Shown piece after piece: positions 13,032 through 23,754 of a stretch of 40,798 bases of DNA; the first letter of the stretch is position 1, and each line of letters starts with the position of its first letter. Origin of the DNA: Seminavis robusta (lineage: Eukaryota > Bacillariophyta > Bacillariophyceae > Naviculales > Naviculaceae); contig CAICTM010000980.1 in NCBI GenBank assembly GCA_903772945.1, forward strand, positions 1-40,798, read 5' to 3'. The notes under the pieces are model-generated. The model saw only the letters and a program-made list of their open reading frames with translations, made no database searches and had not been told where the DNA came from. A program made the position numbers and the translations under genes.

Positions 13032-14518
13032 GTAGAAGCAATACGCACTTGTTGCCAGCTGGGATTGATCAGAGGCGACGACGACGACGATTTTCTGTCC
13101 TCCAAGAGTTTAGTGTTCCGTCGATTGGGATTCCAATAATAGCTACTGCTGTGTCGCCCACCACGGACAATCTCATGACCATCAACAGCAGCAGTACAGC
13201 ATCGACGATTCTCGCAGGCTTGTCGGTGGTTCTATCGTTCGCTTCGTTGATGCTCAGTTATAGAACATGGCAAAGACAGTCCAGTTACCTACTGGAAGAC
13301 CAGAAACCGACGGCAGATCTTGACAATGATGATCCAGCGAGTTTGTCGCCAGCAAGAACTCCATCAACCTCCATCAACACCACAACATCTACTAATAAGG
13401 CATCCTCCGCCCACGACAATAATACTCGCATTCGCGCCACGGTCGAGAATCAACTCCTGTCTCACAACAACAACAATGGTTTGAATGTCCAACCCATTGG
13501 TGTCATTCGCTCCGTGTACAAACTCTGCGTGGGAACGCCTCGACAAGGACTACTGGCACCGCATGCCCGCGGACGCATCGAACTCACGTTGCCCGTCGAT
13601 GCGGCTATGGATTCCGTACAAGAGCTCGATACATTCTCGCACATTTGGATTCTATTTGTCTTTCATCTCAATACACTCGCCAGTAGTAAAAAAGTGTCGC
13701 CGAAAATTGCGCCTCCCGCATTGGGCGGTAAAAAAGTAGGTGTCTTGGCGACACGAAGTCCGCATCGATTCAATCCCATTGGCATGACACTGGCCAAACT
13801 GGATCGCGTCGAAATCAAGGACAAGAAGGCATTCAAAAGTCAACAACAACTTGGCAGCAATACTAGTCGCGTCGTATTGCACATTTCCGGACTCGATTTG
13901 GTCGATGGGACTCCCGTGTTGGATGTCAAACCATTTGTACCCGTCTACGATTCGGTACAATCATCATCAGACAATAGTGCCGTTCGACTGCCACCATGGG
14001 TCTCGGAGGGATTGGCCACACGACGAAGTGTCGTCATTCTTGAAAAGGCCAAACAGGACTTACAAAACATTCTCTTGTCGTCATCAAACAAGAAAAAGAA
14101 ACCCTTGGAGTTTTATGGACGAGGAGACGACGAATCCGACCAGGACACACTCGACAATATGCTGGCATGTATCACCGAAGTGCTGGCCATGGATGTTCGA
14201 AGTTCGTGGCAAACACAAAAGGCACGCAAGGGAAATTATCAAGCCGAGAGGGCGCATCGGTTGAAAAAGAAGAATAACCATGCATCATCCTCCAACAAAC
14301 CAGTACAGTCCTCCTCCTCATCATCAGACGTACAAAGTAATAGTACTAGTGAGAAGAAGAAGAATGCCGACAAAATTGATACATGCACGCAGCAATTGGA
14401 CAATCTGCTATTGCATTACAGAGTGACACAAGCATCGGATCTACGGAGGTCTACGTCAGAAGGGAGTGGTGCAGAAGATCAGGTTTGTGTAACTGCCATA
14501 GAGCATTTGCTGTCATAG
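12755..14518 (+). CDS. trmO: TrmO/TsaA-like tRNA (N6-threonylcarbamoyladenosine-37) methyltransferase with membrane segment
   Basis: The middle of the protein (about residues 247-395) carries the TrmO (UPF0066) fold: QPIGVIRSVYKL, GTPRQG, FSHIWILFVFH, ATRSPHRFNPIGMTLAKL, and GLDLVDGTPVLDVKPFVPVYD. These are the conserved SAM-binding and active-site segments. The family methylates t6A37 in ANN-decoding tRNAs, using S-adenosylmethionine. The start is uncertain: ATG 12755 gives 587 residues, ATG 12944 starts just before a Thr16 run, and ATG 13175 starts right before a hydrophobic segment (STILAGLSVVLSFASLMLSY). That segment would anchor or target the enzyme. The C-terminal third is Ser/Lys/Asn-rich, with a conserved-looking LEFYGRG and a region around CITEVLAMDVRSSW. 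No intron is needed. Confidence 0.88.
12981..13031 (+). repeat. (CTA)n microsatellite coding poly-Thr
   Basis: About 17 consecutive CTA/ACT triplets. In the long TrmO reading frame they encode about 16 threonines. If translation starts at 13175 they are 5' untranslated. Confidence 0.95.
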
Positions 14519-15532
14519 TTGTGATACGGTAGCACTTGGCTGGGGGCTTTTGCTATTTTTGGCCGGGTTCAGGACTGGTAGCTTTATTTTAAAATTGCAC
14601 CAAGTGGTTGCTCAAACCTCCAATGGATGGATCACAAAGAGCTAGCAAGTTTCGACAGCACGCAGCATTGATCGTAGCTTGCAGTATGTAGTTACGACAT
14701 GTACTTGCTTGGGGAGAGGCGAGGACAGTCTGGTGAAACTACATGTATCTATCTATCTATCTATCTGTGAAACCTAGACCCAGCCCAGTTTTCCCTCTAG
14801 AGGCGCGACTATGGGAGGGCACATCTCTCCATCCACCAATTGTTCCCAAAGGAGCGAAGCCGAATGTTGTCAGACTTCTTCCAGGATATCTTGAGCATTC
14901 AAGAACATGCTCCTTCCATCCTCGGACATCAAAGCCATAATACAACGGACGAAATTGTTGTCTTTGGAACCTCGCCTGTTTGTTTTCCAAGATCCGCCCC
15001 ACATAACCAAGACATCTAAGTGTTGACTACCCCTCATCCGAACTCCGCAGGGCGGCAGGAGGCATTGACAAAAGATACCGTTGTGTTTACTATCGCCCAT
15101 TGTCGAGAAAAGTGAGTTGCCAAAAGAATTGTGAGTTGCCAATTTGTCTTATAACGGTTATTGAGCGGGGGGATCCCTTCCATCTGACGCCTGTGACGGT
15201 TTCCTTGTCGCGTCTTGTGCCGGTGAAAGTTGGATTTGCGGTCTGTGCAATTTTTCAACCCTTTTGTCCAGGTTTCAGAAGAAAAGGATCAACGGATGAT
15301 CCCACAACCCCATCAAAAATTGAGCTTCTACCGCTGGATTCTCACTTCACAAGACTTGTAATAATAAGAGAGGGAACAAAGGTGTCAGCCTTTCTTGTCG
15401 AAGCACAGCCTGTGATTTCCCTGATCCCCATCGGTATTGCCACATTTTCGCCAACGAACAAACAAAAAGCAGCTCAGCTACATTCATCATCATTGCTCCG
15501 CGAAGTAAGTTCATCAGTCCATCATCATCATC
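14519..15532. other. Gene-free stretch
   Basis: About 1 kb between the TrmO-like gene and the next + strand gene. It includes a short (TATC)n repeat at 14746-14766. Open frames present on both strands have no recognisable features and overlap each other. Confidence 0.45.
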
Positions 15533-16054
15533 ATGTTCGCCGACAAGACATCGAATGGCCCCAAGATTGGTCCCAATGGAGATGAAAAAAGCCCTCGTCG
15601 TCTCTCGTTTGGTCTCCCAGCACTCCCGTCCTCTTTGACCAACATCCACAAGAAGACCAAGAAGACCAGTCCATCCATGCGCTCCGTCATTCACAATCCG
15701 CAGCGAGAAGCTGCCTTTCCCGATCGCCGCTGCAAGAAAGGTGTCGCCAAAACGGGAGGAATTGTGTCCACTCCTCGTCTCTTTGTCAATCCTCCCGTTT
15801 GTGCCATGACACGTGGAAAGTCGCAAAGCGTCCGGAATACCATGGGTGTGCCAATGGTCGATGCCGTCACTGCTCTCAGTGGCGGGGGTGGCGGCAAGCC
15901 TCGCAAGGAGGACAAGATGAATTACTCGGTCAACAGAGACGTCGCCACCGCCGTCGTCAGCGCTTCCAGCATGATGGCTGCTCCACCCTCCATGACAATG
16001 ACCAAGGGAGGCATGGCCACGTCTCGCAGAACACTTGGAATTCCCATGGTCTAA
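15533..16054 (+). CDS. Small basic protein of unknown function with repeated R-x(2)-G-[VI]-PMV-like motif
   Basis: 173 residues from ATG 15533, not recognised. It is rich in Lys, Arg, Ser, Pro and Gly, probably disordered, and lacks a signal peptide. A short motif recurs: SVRNTMGVPMV near residue 102 and SRRTLGIPMV at the very C-terminus. This suggests a functional peptide repeat such as a docking motif. A 264-residue open frame on the other strand covers the same DNA but looks like a shadow, rich in His and Cys without family features. The upstream untranslated region has (ATC)n near 15513-15533. Confidence 0.5.
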   Translation: MFADKTSNGPKIGPNGDEKSPRRLSFGLPALPSSLTNIHKKTKKTSPSMRSVIHNPQREAAFPDRRCKKGVAKTGGIVSTPRLFVNPPVCAMTRGKSQSVRNTMGVPMVDAVTALSGGGGGKPRKEDKMNYSVNRDVATAVVSASSMMAAPPSMTMTKGGMATSRRTLGIPMV

Positions 16055-17205
16055 ACAAGCAAGCAACAAATGTTCTGTTGCGTGCGATGATACAGTATCT
16101 CGCCGCCAGAACTTAACTGTGTGTGCTATTGAGTGTTGCATATTATTTGAAACAGCAAAAAGAAAAAGCAGAAGCGTACTAACATTGGTACGGGACTTGC
16201 AAACAAAGTAAAATAGGAAGATTGTTGTATCTTTAGTTTCCTTTTGTGAGATCCACTACCGTACTTGTTTTCATGGTTGTGAAGTGGTTGATCCTGGTGC
16301 TGTAGCTTGGGCCACCGGTACGGAACCCATCTGAACCTTGAGACACCCATACGATGCCGCTGTGGCAGCAGCAAAACCAACAAAAGTTATTCCGTGCCTC
16401 CCACCGGTATCGGTACCAGCACCCTCAGGATGCTGTCCAGAATCCAACCGTCTATACTGGATGCCGTAGGAAAACCAGGGCCAAACCATGGTACTGTATC
16501 CCCTTAGAACCGGTACATGTAGTGTACTGAGGCTTGTTGCTACCGGTACGGAGCAAAGCAGCGACAAATGAATGAATGGGGGGGGGGGGGTCGTCCAGCC
16601 CAACTTTAAAAGCATCCACGCCAGGGCCCAATCATGTTGGATCAACCAAATCCAACAACTATAGGCAGCGCAAGGACCCACTCCTGGCTCTACCGGTAGG
16701 GTAGAGCCCCACCCCTCACTCACCCTTGGCATTAGCTACCTCTTCCCATCTTGGTTTTACTCCTTACTCCCAGAACCACTCTACACTTGTGTAGTAGGCC
16801 CAACACAACGATCCACTCCAAGCTCCAACAATGCTGGCCAAACTCGAGGACAACCGATAGCACAAAGGCCTATAGCTTGTGGTGGACACTCACAAAAATG
16901 TTCTGACCGTTGTTGACTCTAGGTACCTGGTACCAGAGGCTCCTGACACAAAAAATGCATGCTTTTCTGAACAAAAGTGGATGCCATGGTACATGTACAG
17001 TATGCTGCTCGCTCTCATTGAAAGAGCAAGAATAATCACGTCGCTGTGGAATGCAAAACAACTAGAAGGGCGGTTCCAGGAAATTGACAGGAACACAGTA
17101 ACAAAAACCTTCATGTTAGTTTGTACCGTACTTTTTATGAAATATTATACAGGCCATGTATCCAATCCAATCCAGAACTGGCTGGCTATCTATTTTTGGA
17201 AGGAA
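16055..17205. other. Gene-free stretch with GGTACCGG-type palindromes
   Basis: About 1.15 kb between convergent genes. It contains several ACCGGTA-type palindromes (near 16313, 16403, 16510, 16543 and 16693) and a G13 run at 16578-16590. Open frames near 16307 and 16879 look accidental. Confidence 0.5.
16578..16590 (+). repeat. G13 homopolymer
   Basis: Thirteen consecutive G residues in non-coding DNA. The length may be unreliable in sequencing. Confidence 0.9.
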
Positions 17206-18664
17206 CTATTGCTTCCGAACCCATTTAAGTTGTCGTTCGTGCATGTCCTTGGCTTGTTTGTAGATTTTTTGTTCGTACTGTAGGTAGTTCTGAAACTTGC
17301 CGTAGAATGCCTTGTCCTGATGCAACGCATCTAGGACCGTTTGGAGAACCCTGGCTTCTTCTGGATTTACTGTTGGTTGCTGTAATTGCTGTTCATTACT
17401 ATAATCCAACCCAATGAGATGACGAATCTTTTCGAGCGACTCGTCCATGTATTCTGCCAGCACGATAACGGCATTTTGGGATTTGAGATTGGATAAGGAG
17501 ATATCCACTCGCTGTTGAATACCGACATCGGCATCTTCCTTTTGAATCCATGAAATTTGCGACGGCGTAATAAGATATCGGGCGTATACTTCATGATAGA
17601 ATCCATGGTCCAGATCTGTGGTGACCTTTTCCTGAATGGCCGCCACAATGGTACTGGTGTTTAGTAGTATGGCGTGTTGTTGTTGTTTCAATTTGAGTTT
17701 GTCAATCATACTACTGACAAACCACGCTTGTGGATGTCGCAAGGAGACAATGTACTGGGCTTCTACACTTTTCTTGTCGAGGGGTATATCTTCGACCACG
17801 GCTGGTTGTTGTTGTGCTATCCACTTGTCGGCACATCCCAGTGGGACTTGTCCCGCCAACAAGTCGATGGAATGTTCCAACAATGGGGCGAGTACGACTT
17901 TGGTTTTATTGCTCATGTCGCTTCCACCACGGGTCATGGCGGATTGGACGGGACATTTGGTCACCGAATCGCCGCCCTTTAATCTTCGATTGGCCCAGGT
18001 ACCTGAAATCATGGAAGCCCAGGAGAGCCCCGAGCACATGGCTGTGATGGAAGATTGATTCAGGTGGAGGTAAAATGAGAGAAAAAGTGAGCACACCCAT
18101 CAGGAGACAATCATTCCTTTCCTTCTTGATGGATTTCCATTTCCAGTTCTAAAACTTACCCACAGAGAGAAATCCAGCATGACATTGCTTGGCATAGTTT
18201 TTGAGGAGTTCTTGTACTCGCATGGCATCGGACCGCACAATGTTGACAAAGACGAGTTTCTTGGGTCGTTCTTCGTCGTCACAAGACCACAAGGGATCAA
18301 AGCTCCCAAAGGAGTCATCGGGCGGAGTATAGTCCACATCAAAGGGTAAGATCACCGTATCGGAATCGATCAACCAGAATTCATCGCGACGCAACGATTT
18401 GCGTTGTTCGTCTCGTCGATTGGAAAAGTCCTCTTGGGGTGGTGCAGAAGTCGAAGAGAATAGCTCGGAATGGGACGACGAATCGCCTTGAAGGTGCAGC
18501 GAGATCAAGACGGCACAGACCAATAGAAACAGCAGCCGTACATTGGAAGTCACAGTCGTCATGACGGCAGCACAGTGATGGCTCATGGTCTTTTGCTTCT
18601 TCATCTCTCCAAAATTAGATTTGGGAAGAGGTCTCGACGTCTCGACGAAAGTTGTGTTCATCAT
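17206..18664 (-). CDS. Sulfotransferase-like type II membrane protein, two exons
   Basis: Exon 1 is 18664-18160, the intron is 18159-18042 (118 nt, GT-AG), and exon 2 is 18041-17206. The spliced product is 446 residues. A hydrophobic anchor (NVRLLFLLVCAVLISLHL) lies near residue 45, giving a Golgi type II topology. Past a charged stem, KKLVFVNIVRSDAMRVQELL stands where the 5'-phosphosulfate loop (usually HIPKTGG-like) should be. IVSLRHPQAWFVSSM in exon 2 fits the 3'-phosphate motif (RxPxxxxxS). The family moves sulfate from PAPS to sugars or lipids. The first loop is weak: it lacks the usual K-T-G, so activity is uncertain, and a degenerate paralogue is possible. The C-terminus is helical and Gln/Lys-rich. 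Confidence 0.6.
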
Positions 18665-18905
18665 TTCCGATCCGAATGATTGCGCTCCATTTAACGCTAT
18701 TGGCTTCCACCCGAATCGGCTGGCGTGTTCGTTAAATAATATTGGAAGATTCAGAAATTCAAAAAATATGCTTTAAGTCTTTAGATTGTATTAAATCTTT
18801 GGTCTGTGGCTTGACCGAAAGCAACCACCAGAGATCTTTAAAAGAGGACAAGAGTTCCTGGCTCGGTACCGGTTTTGTCTCGATGTTTCGGTAGATGAGG
18901 TTCCA

Positions 18906-19130
18906 ATGGAGACACGCCATGTGATCTTGTGGATGACGGTGGGGTATGTGCTGGTATTGGCGAGTCTCCTACAGTCTTCTGAGAGTCTTGGTATTGGTCG
19001 AGACCTGCTCCAATCCGTTGTGGGGACGTTGGATATGATTCAAATCAAGGTCGAGCAAGAAGAAGATGACGAATATAGGGATGATGACAACGACGATGAA
19101 GATGAGGAAGAACAGAGTGATCAGCACTAG
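18906..19130 (+). CDS. Possible small secreted acidic protein
   Basis: 74 residues from ATG 18906. The N-terminus (ILWMTVGYVLVLASLLQSSES) looks like a signal peptide, and the last 25 residues are almost entirely Asp and Glu. Not recognised. It may be a real short gene, a fragment, or chance. No intron or homology could be judged. Confidence 0.3.
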   Translation: METRHVILWMTVGYVLVLASLLQSSESLGIGRDLLQSVVGTLDMIQIKVEQEEDDEYRDDDNDDEDEEEQSDQH

Positions 19131-19944
19131 CATCGATGATAAAAATCGAAGAAGTGTGATTGAGGCGACCCAGAACGTTCTCTCTAATCACCGAAATTCA
19201 TGGAGGACAGAAAACGCAAGGTAACTAATCTTGAAGGTGCCTGCTTAGCTATGCAGTGCTTGCCAGCACAAACAGCTCATGCCGATGAAGACAAGTTTTG
19301 ATGACAGTACCTCTGAAGCCCTCCCGGTGGTGAAATCGAATAAGTTGTATTAGAAGAGAAGACAGGCTTGGAGTGTCAGGCAATGGATGGGCATGCTTTA
19401 TGATATTTTGTACGGCACCGCACCATCTCTAGTGATCCCGTTGATCACACAGGTTCCTCCATCAAACTTGATCAAACTTTCCGCCGGGCAAGCCATTGAT
19501 CAATACGAAATGGGGCGCCAGAGCTACCAAAAGAGGGGTGGTAAGTTTGCGCCATCCCGAAGCAGACTCCACAAATAGTGGTGCTGTAGTCTAAATTGGA
19601 CATTGGCTACTATATTAGGTAGAGGGATACATTTGATTACAGTTATTGGGTAGCAACGTGTTAGTCCCTACAAGTAGCTCTACAAGTAGGATTGCATCGT
19701 TTCTAATTATGTGCAAGGCAAAAACATGCAATTGAAGAGCAATTTTTCCGCCATCAGTTCGGGCAACTCGCTGATAATCAGCTCAGGCGGCTCTTCGAAA
19801 GGCAAATCACCGACTGACGTACCCCCGTGTCATCGATCTGCAAATAATGAAGATCGATAAAGCCGTCAACCTACTGCTGGACTTTTCGCCGCCATATTAT
19901 CTCCCCTCAAGTCGGGTGAGTGAGTCATTGGTTCTGTCACTGGA
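19131..19944. other. Gene-free stretch
   Basis: About 0.8 kb upstream of the histidine phosphatase gene with no supported gene. A TTGATCAA palindrome occurs near 19467-19474 and a related TGATCAA near 19497-19503. Nothing else recognised. Confidence 0.4.
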
Positions 19945-20796
19945 ATGCTGTCTATTGCTGCCACAAGTCGGACTACAACGACAATAATAAGAAGAGCACC
20001 CACCACGATGTTGTCTTGGGCTTGTCAGTTCCCCTTCGCACTGCTTTTGGCGTCCCTTGTGGCCTTGTCCCGACCAACGGCGGCCTTGTGCTCTCATACC
20101 ATCTACATTCTCCGACATGGCCAATCGGATGCCAATGCCCATGGATTGATCCAGGGATCATCAGATTTCTCTCGTCTCACCGACGTTGGCAAGGAACAAG
20201 CCGCCATGGTATCTCGTCAAGCTTTGGATGGACTCCCAGTGGATGCCGTCTACGTGTCACCACTGTCGCGGGCGCAAGACACTCTCAAGGAGGTGCAGAA
20301 ACGCACTCAAACCATACCAAAGACAACAACGACACTGCACAACTTGAGAGAGATTGACTTTTACGACTGGCAAGAACGACACAAAGATGATCTTGCTGTG
20401 GAATTCGAGGATGCGTGGAAGGCATGGAAGAACAGTGATCCCTACAAACTAATAGTCCCTAATGGCAGTCAAGAGCATTATCCCCTACTGGAAATGTGGG
20501 AACGGGCAGGCAAGGTATGGCAAGAAATACAACAGCTTGAAAAAGAGAGAAATGATGCTACGGATAAGCATACGACTGTGCTGATTGTGGCACATGGATC
20601 CCTAGGACAAGCTCTGTTGGGAACTGCCATGGGATGGGATGCTACTCACTTTCGACGCCACGTTTTTCCCAATTGTGGCGTGTTGGAAATTCAATGGGAT
20701 CAGTTTTTAGATGCAGCTCCTGCGGAAAGATGGAGGTGGAAGTGGCCTCGGAATTCTGAATGGTCACAAGGGGATACAGCGAGAACAGAATTGTAG
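19945..20796 (+). CDS. Histidine phosphatase (phosphoglycerate mutase-like) with signal peptide
   Basis: Single exon. Family signature YILRHGQSDAN (catalytic His in RHG), then YVSPLSRAQDT, a Glu in LREIDFYDW, and the second catalytic His in IVAHGSLGQALLG. The length (about 283 residues, core about 230) is normal for branch 1 of the family. Members dephosphorylate sugar phosphates or other small phosphates, or shift phosphate within them; the substrate cannot be told from sequence. Two starts are possible: ATG 19945, or ATG 20008, which puts a clean signal peptide (FALLLASLVALSRPTAALC) at the N-terminus. The second suggests secretion or organelle import. Confidence 0.88.
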   Translation: MLSIAATSRTTTTIIRRAPTTMLSWACQFPFALLLASLVALSRPTAALCSHTIYILRHGQSDANAHGLIQGSSDFSRLTDVGKEQAAMVSRQALDGLPVDAVYVSPLSRAQDTLKEVQKRTQTIPKTTTTLHNLREIDFYDWQERHKDDLAVEFEDAWKAWKNSDPYKLIVPNGSQEHYPLLEMWERAGKVWQEIQQLEKERNDATDKHTTVLIVAHGSLGQALLGTAMGWDATHFRRHVFPNCGVLEIQWDQFLDAAPAERWRWKWPRNSEWSQGDTARTEL

Positions 20797-21056
20797 ACTT
20801 CCGCAAGTACGCAACAATGAACTTAGCCATCCAACCTTGGGTGCCGCCAATTCTACCAGCTCGGGGATCAATGGCTGAGAACACTTCCGGACATGCATGC
20901 GATTCATCGTTAAACAACCAAAGTCTGCTTTCTCCGAGTTTGACAACCAGTACTCCACAAATTCTCCGTTTCAATTCATATGAGTTGATGCACACACCCA
21001 GTACTAGTGTAGAAAATACAGCCTGTGAATGCAAGAATCTTCGACAAGAGTACTAG

Positions 21057-22970
21057 ATGGAGCACATAAGAGGTTGCCAGAAAGCCGCAGGGATTGCACC
21101 GCGTTCAGCTCAAATCCATTCTGACGAAGACAAGGCCATCCACCTACAATGCCGTCAAACCACTCTACAAAAATTCACAGAAGCTATCAATGTACGAAGG
21201 TCAAACCTATCATTGAATCCCATGCCCCAGGATCGTACAAAGTACCCCATGCCAGTGTTTAGCGGCATGAAAGGGCTTGGCAAGACTCGTATGCTAGAGG
21301 AATGGCCATCTGCGTTTGAGGGAGCCGATATTACTGGTCCCTGTGTAGCCGTGATTGTTACCTATGGCAATGGCATTTCAGCTAGCGACGAGGATTAGTC
21401 ACTACCTATTGCAGCTTCATTTGGCTGGCGCATGATACATCAGTTGTTTGTGAAGAACAATTCTAAAGACGAATCAAGCAAGTGGACAAGTTCTGGCTTT
21501 CTTCCCGCCAACGCGGAGGAGATGGATTTGCTCTTGGCCTTTGAGGTTGTTCGGGCTTTGCTGCAAGAGTTTGGCATAGTGCCACCTGATGGCATTTGCT
21601 CCTTGTTCGTCGGGGTTGATGAGTACCAGAGCATTCCGCCAGGGAGCCTCTACGACAAGAGATACGACCAAATACACGATGCGTTTAAGAGAGCGCCAGC
21701 ACAGGTCGATATATCCGACCAGTTGAAGGGGATAATGAAGGTTTCCAATCTTTGGAAGCTCATCGAAAAGTTCGATCAGTGCCGCAACATCTCAAACTTG
21801 CATATTTATCCTGCCTTTGCTGGCACAAAATTTGGAGTGTTAAGCATCGCTGGCTCTTCCGTGCCTGAAACATGTCGAAGACCTCTCTCCTTTCTGACTC
21901 CTCAAGGCATGGAGGATGCAATTAGGTCAGGGAACAACAAGGAAAAATTGGTCAACGACCAGTTCCGTGAGGAGCTCTTCTTCCTGGGGGGGCTGCCTCG
22001 CCCGTCTATTGCGTTTGCCAATGGCGGTTCCTTCGAGGATATCTGGCATCATTATATCGCTTCGGAATGGAATATTGATTCCGAGGAAATGCTTCTGTTG
22101 ATTGCCTATGCAATCAGCAGAGAGAAAGTGAACCCTGAGGACAAATCGGGCATAAGGGGTCTCAAATGGTATGCCCTCGCCGACCAAGGGCTGCGCCTGC
22201 TAGAACAGGAAGGAATGACCTGCTCAGTGACCATTCCCTACTGCATTTTCAGGCTGGCTGCTAAAACAGCAAGACCGACGACGCTTGTTGAAAAGTGCAT
22301 GGTTCAGAATCTGAACTTCCTCGTTGACCATGTTGACAAATCTCTATATGTTGCAGAAGCGTGGCAGCAATGGGAGTTATTTGGGGCTGCTTTCTTTGCG
22401 TTGAGAGTGAACGCGATCATTCTTCTCGACAGCTCTGATGGGTCCGGTATTCCTTTCGCCCGTCTTTGCGAGCATGCAGTAACCCATGGATGTGATCAAA
22501 TTGTGGATTTGCTCCCGATGGAAGTGATACAGATAGCCGAAACATTATCCACAGAGCTGCCAAAAACGATCACTTCCAAGAAATCTCGTCAGATCCACAA
22601 CTGGGTCAATGGGGAGGTGAGGAAGGATACCTTGGGAGAAACTGTCACTTACTGTGTACTCAATGGGACCAGTGGTGAAGGTGTTGATATCTTCTGTGCT
22701 TTACAGCGTAGCGGGACCAGCGAATTCCTCTTTTACGCCGACGGTTGTCTTGCCTCTCATCCTGCCGCCTCCCCATGTATTGACGTGAACTTGGACAACT
22801 GTTCCACTTTGAAATTGCTAACATCTGTGGCAACCATTGTGGATGAGATTATCGAGAACCGCCCTTTTGAAGACTTGCAGGCATTTTCTGACTTCTGCAC
22901 ACAGTCTGGACGTGAACTTTCTGCCGACGACAGCTCTCGGTGCATTGTATTTCGCCGATCTGCTGGATAG
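21057..22970 (+). pseudogene. Crinkler/RHS-type P-loop ATPase with one in-frame stop
   Basis: Reads from ATG 21057 for 113 residues to a TAG at 21396-21398, then continues in the same frame for 524 more codons. Before the stop: Walker A GMKGLGKTRMLEEW and a conserved TYGNG segment. After it: FGWRMIHQLF, Walker B LFVGVDEYQ, the sensor-like YPAFAGTKFG, and ELFFLGGLPRP. These blocks in this order are typical of the Crinkler/RHS-type NTPases found in oomycetes, diatoms and trypanosomes. In that family a nuclease-like C-terminal domain often follows; here the C-terminal 200 residues include GEGVDIFCALQR, which could be its remnant. Only one lesion is seen, so decay is recent, or the TAG is an error or read through. 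No secretion signal is visible. Confidence 0.7.
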
Positions 22971-23071
22971 GCTAAGTTGGAAAGGCGGTCGTAGGACTGC
23001 GGAAAACGTGATGGTGTCAATCTAGAGCTTCACTTAGCGATTGAGGATGAGTTAGTGACTCCTTTGGGAAC

Positions 23072-23754
23072 ATGGATCATGACATACTGAAGTCTGACGC
23101 CAACATTCTCTTTATCGGCGCTCCCGGTTCGAGAAAGACAACTTTCGTCAGGGAAGTTTCCAGGGTTCTCGCCGAGGCCCAGAATGTCATCATTGTGGAC
23201 ACAAGTAGTGAAATAGCAGGAGCTGGAAACGTCAAGCATGCGTCGGTTGGTAAGGCTCGGCGGATGTTTGTGAGCAGGTTGGAAGATCAGCGCAGAGTCA
23301 TGATTGTGTCCAGAATCACAGGCCAGATGTGATGATAATCGATGAGATTGGGCGTAAGAGCGAAGCTGACGCCGCCCGAACGGCTGCTAGTCGCGGCGTT
23401 CGTCTGATTGCGACTGCTCATGGGTCATTCCGATCACTGCTGGGCAACCCTGATACAAATGGACTTCTGGGTGGCGTAAGCAATGTGGTTTTGGGAGACG
23501 AGTACGCGAAATCGAAAATGGAAGACGGTAGCCAGTCCAACTTTAGGGAGTCCCGAGCAGAGCGACTGTCCAACCCTGTGTTTGATGTTGCGGTTGAGCT
23601 CGGTGTTGGAGCCAATGCCGAGTGCACAGTTATCATGAACACAGCCGAAGCTGTGGACAGGATTCTGGCGGGCAAACGGTACAAAGTCCAGAGACGCAAT
23701 TGGGACGGTATCTCCTCGTCAATCCTACTAGTACTTCAGCTTGATCGAGAGTAG
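23072..23754 (+). pseudogene. Decayed SpoIIIAA/Ycf45-type AAA ATPase fragment
   Basis: Two overlapping frames (23072-23332 and 23329-23754) together cover the ATPase domain of the SpoIIIAA/Ycf45 family: ILFIGAPGSRKTTFVREVSR, VDTSSEIAGAGNVKHASVGKARRM, then MIIDEIGRKSEADAARTAASRG, LIATAHG, and a tail FDVAVELG...AEAVDRILAG. One base is missing near 23305-23325; reading the other frame there gives NHRPDVMIIDE, as expected. The P-loop has Arg where the second conserved Gly of GxxGxGKT should be, which should abolish nucleotide binding. The N-terminal part of the family is absent. Ycf45 is plastid-encoded in many red-lineage algae, yet this copy is GC-rich like the nuclear genes around it. The C-terminal R3H domain is not seen. 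The fragment lies 101 bases after the ATPase pseudogene. Confidence 0.75.

Noticed and set aside
15347..16141. 264-residue open frame on the minus strand
   Set aside because: It overlaps the 173-residue + frame, is rich in His/Cys/Gly without family motifs, and looks like the antisense shadow of a biased sequence.
16879..17283. 134-residue + strand open frame with hydrophobic C-terminus
   Set aside because: Overlaps the 3' end of the sulfotransferase-like gene, has no recognisable motif, and its C-terminal part is antisense of real coding DNA.
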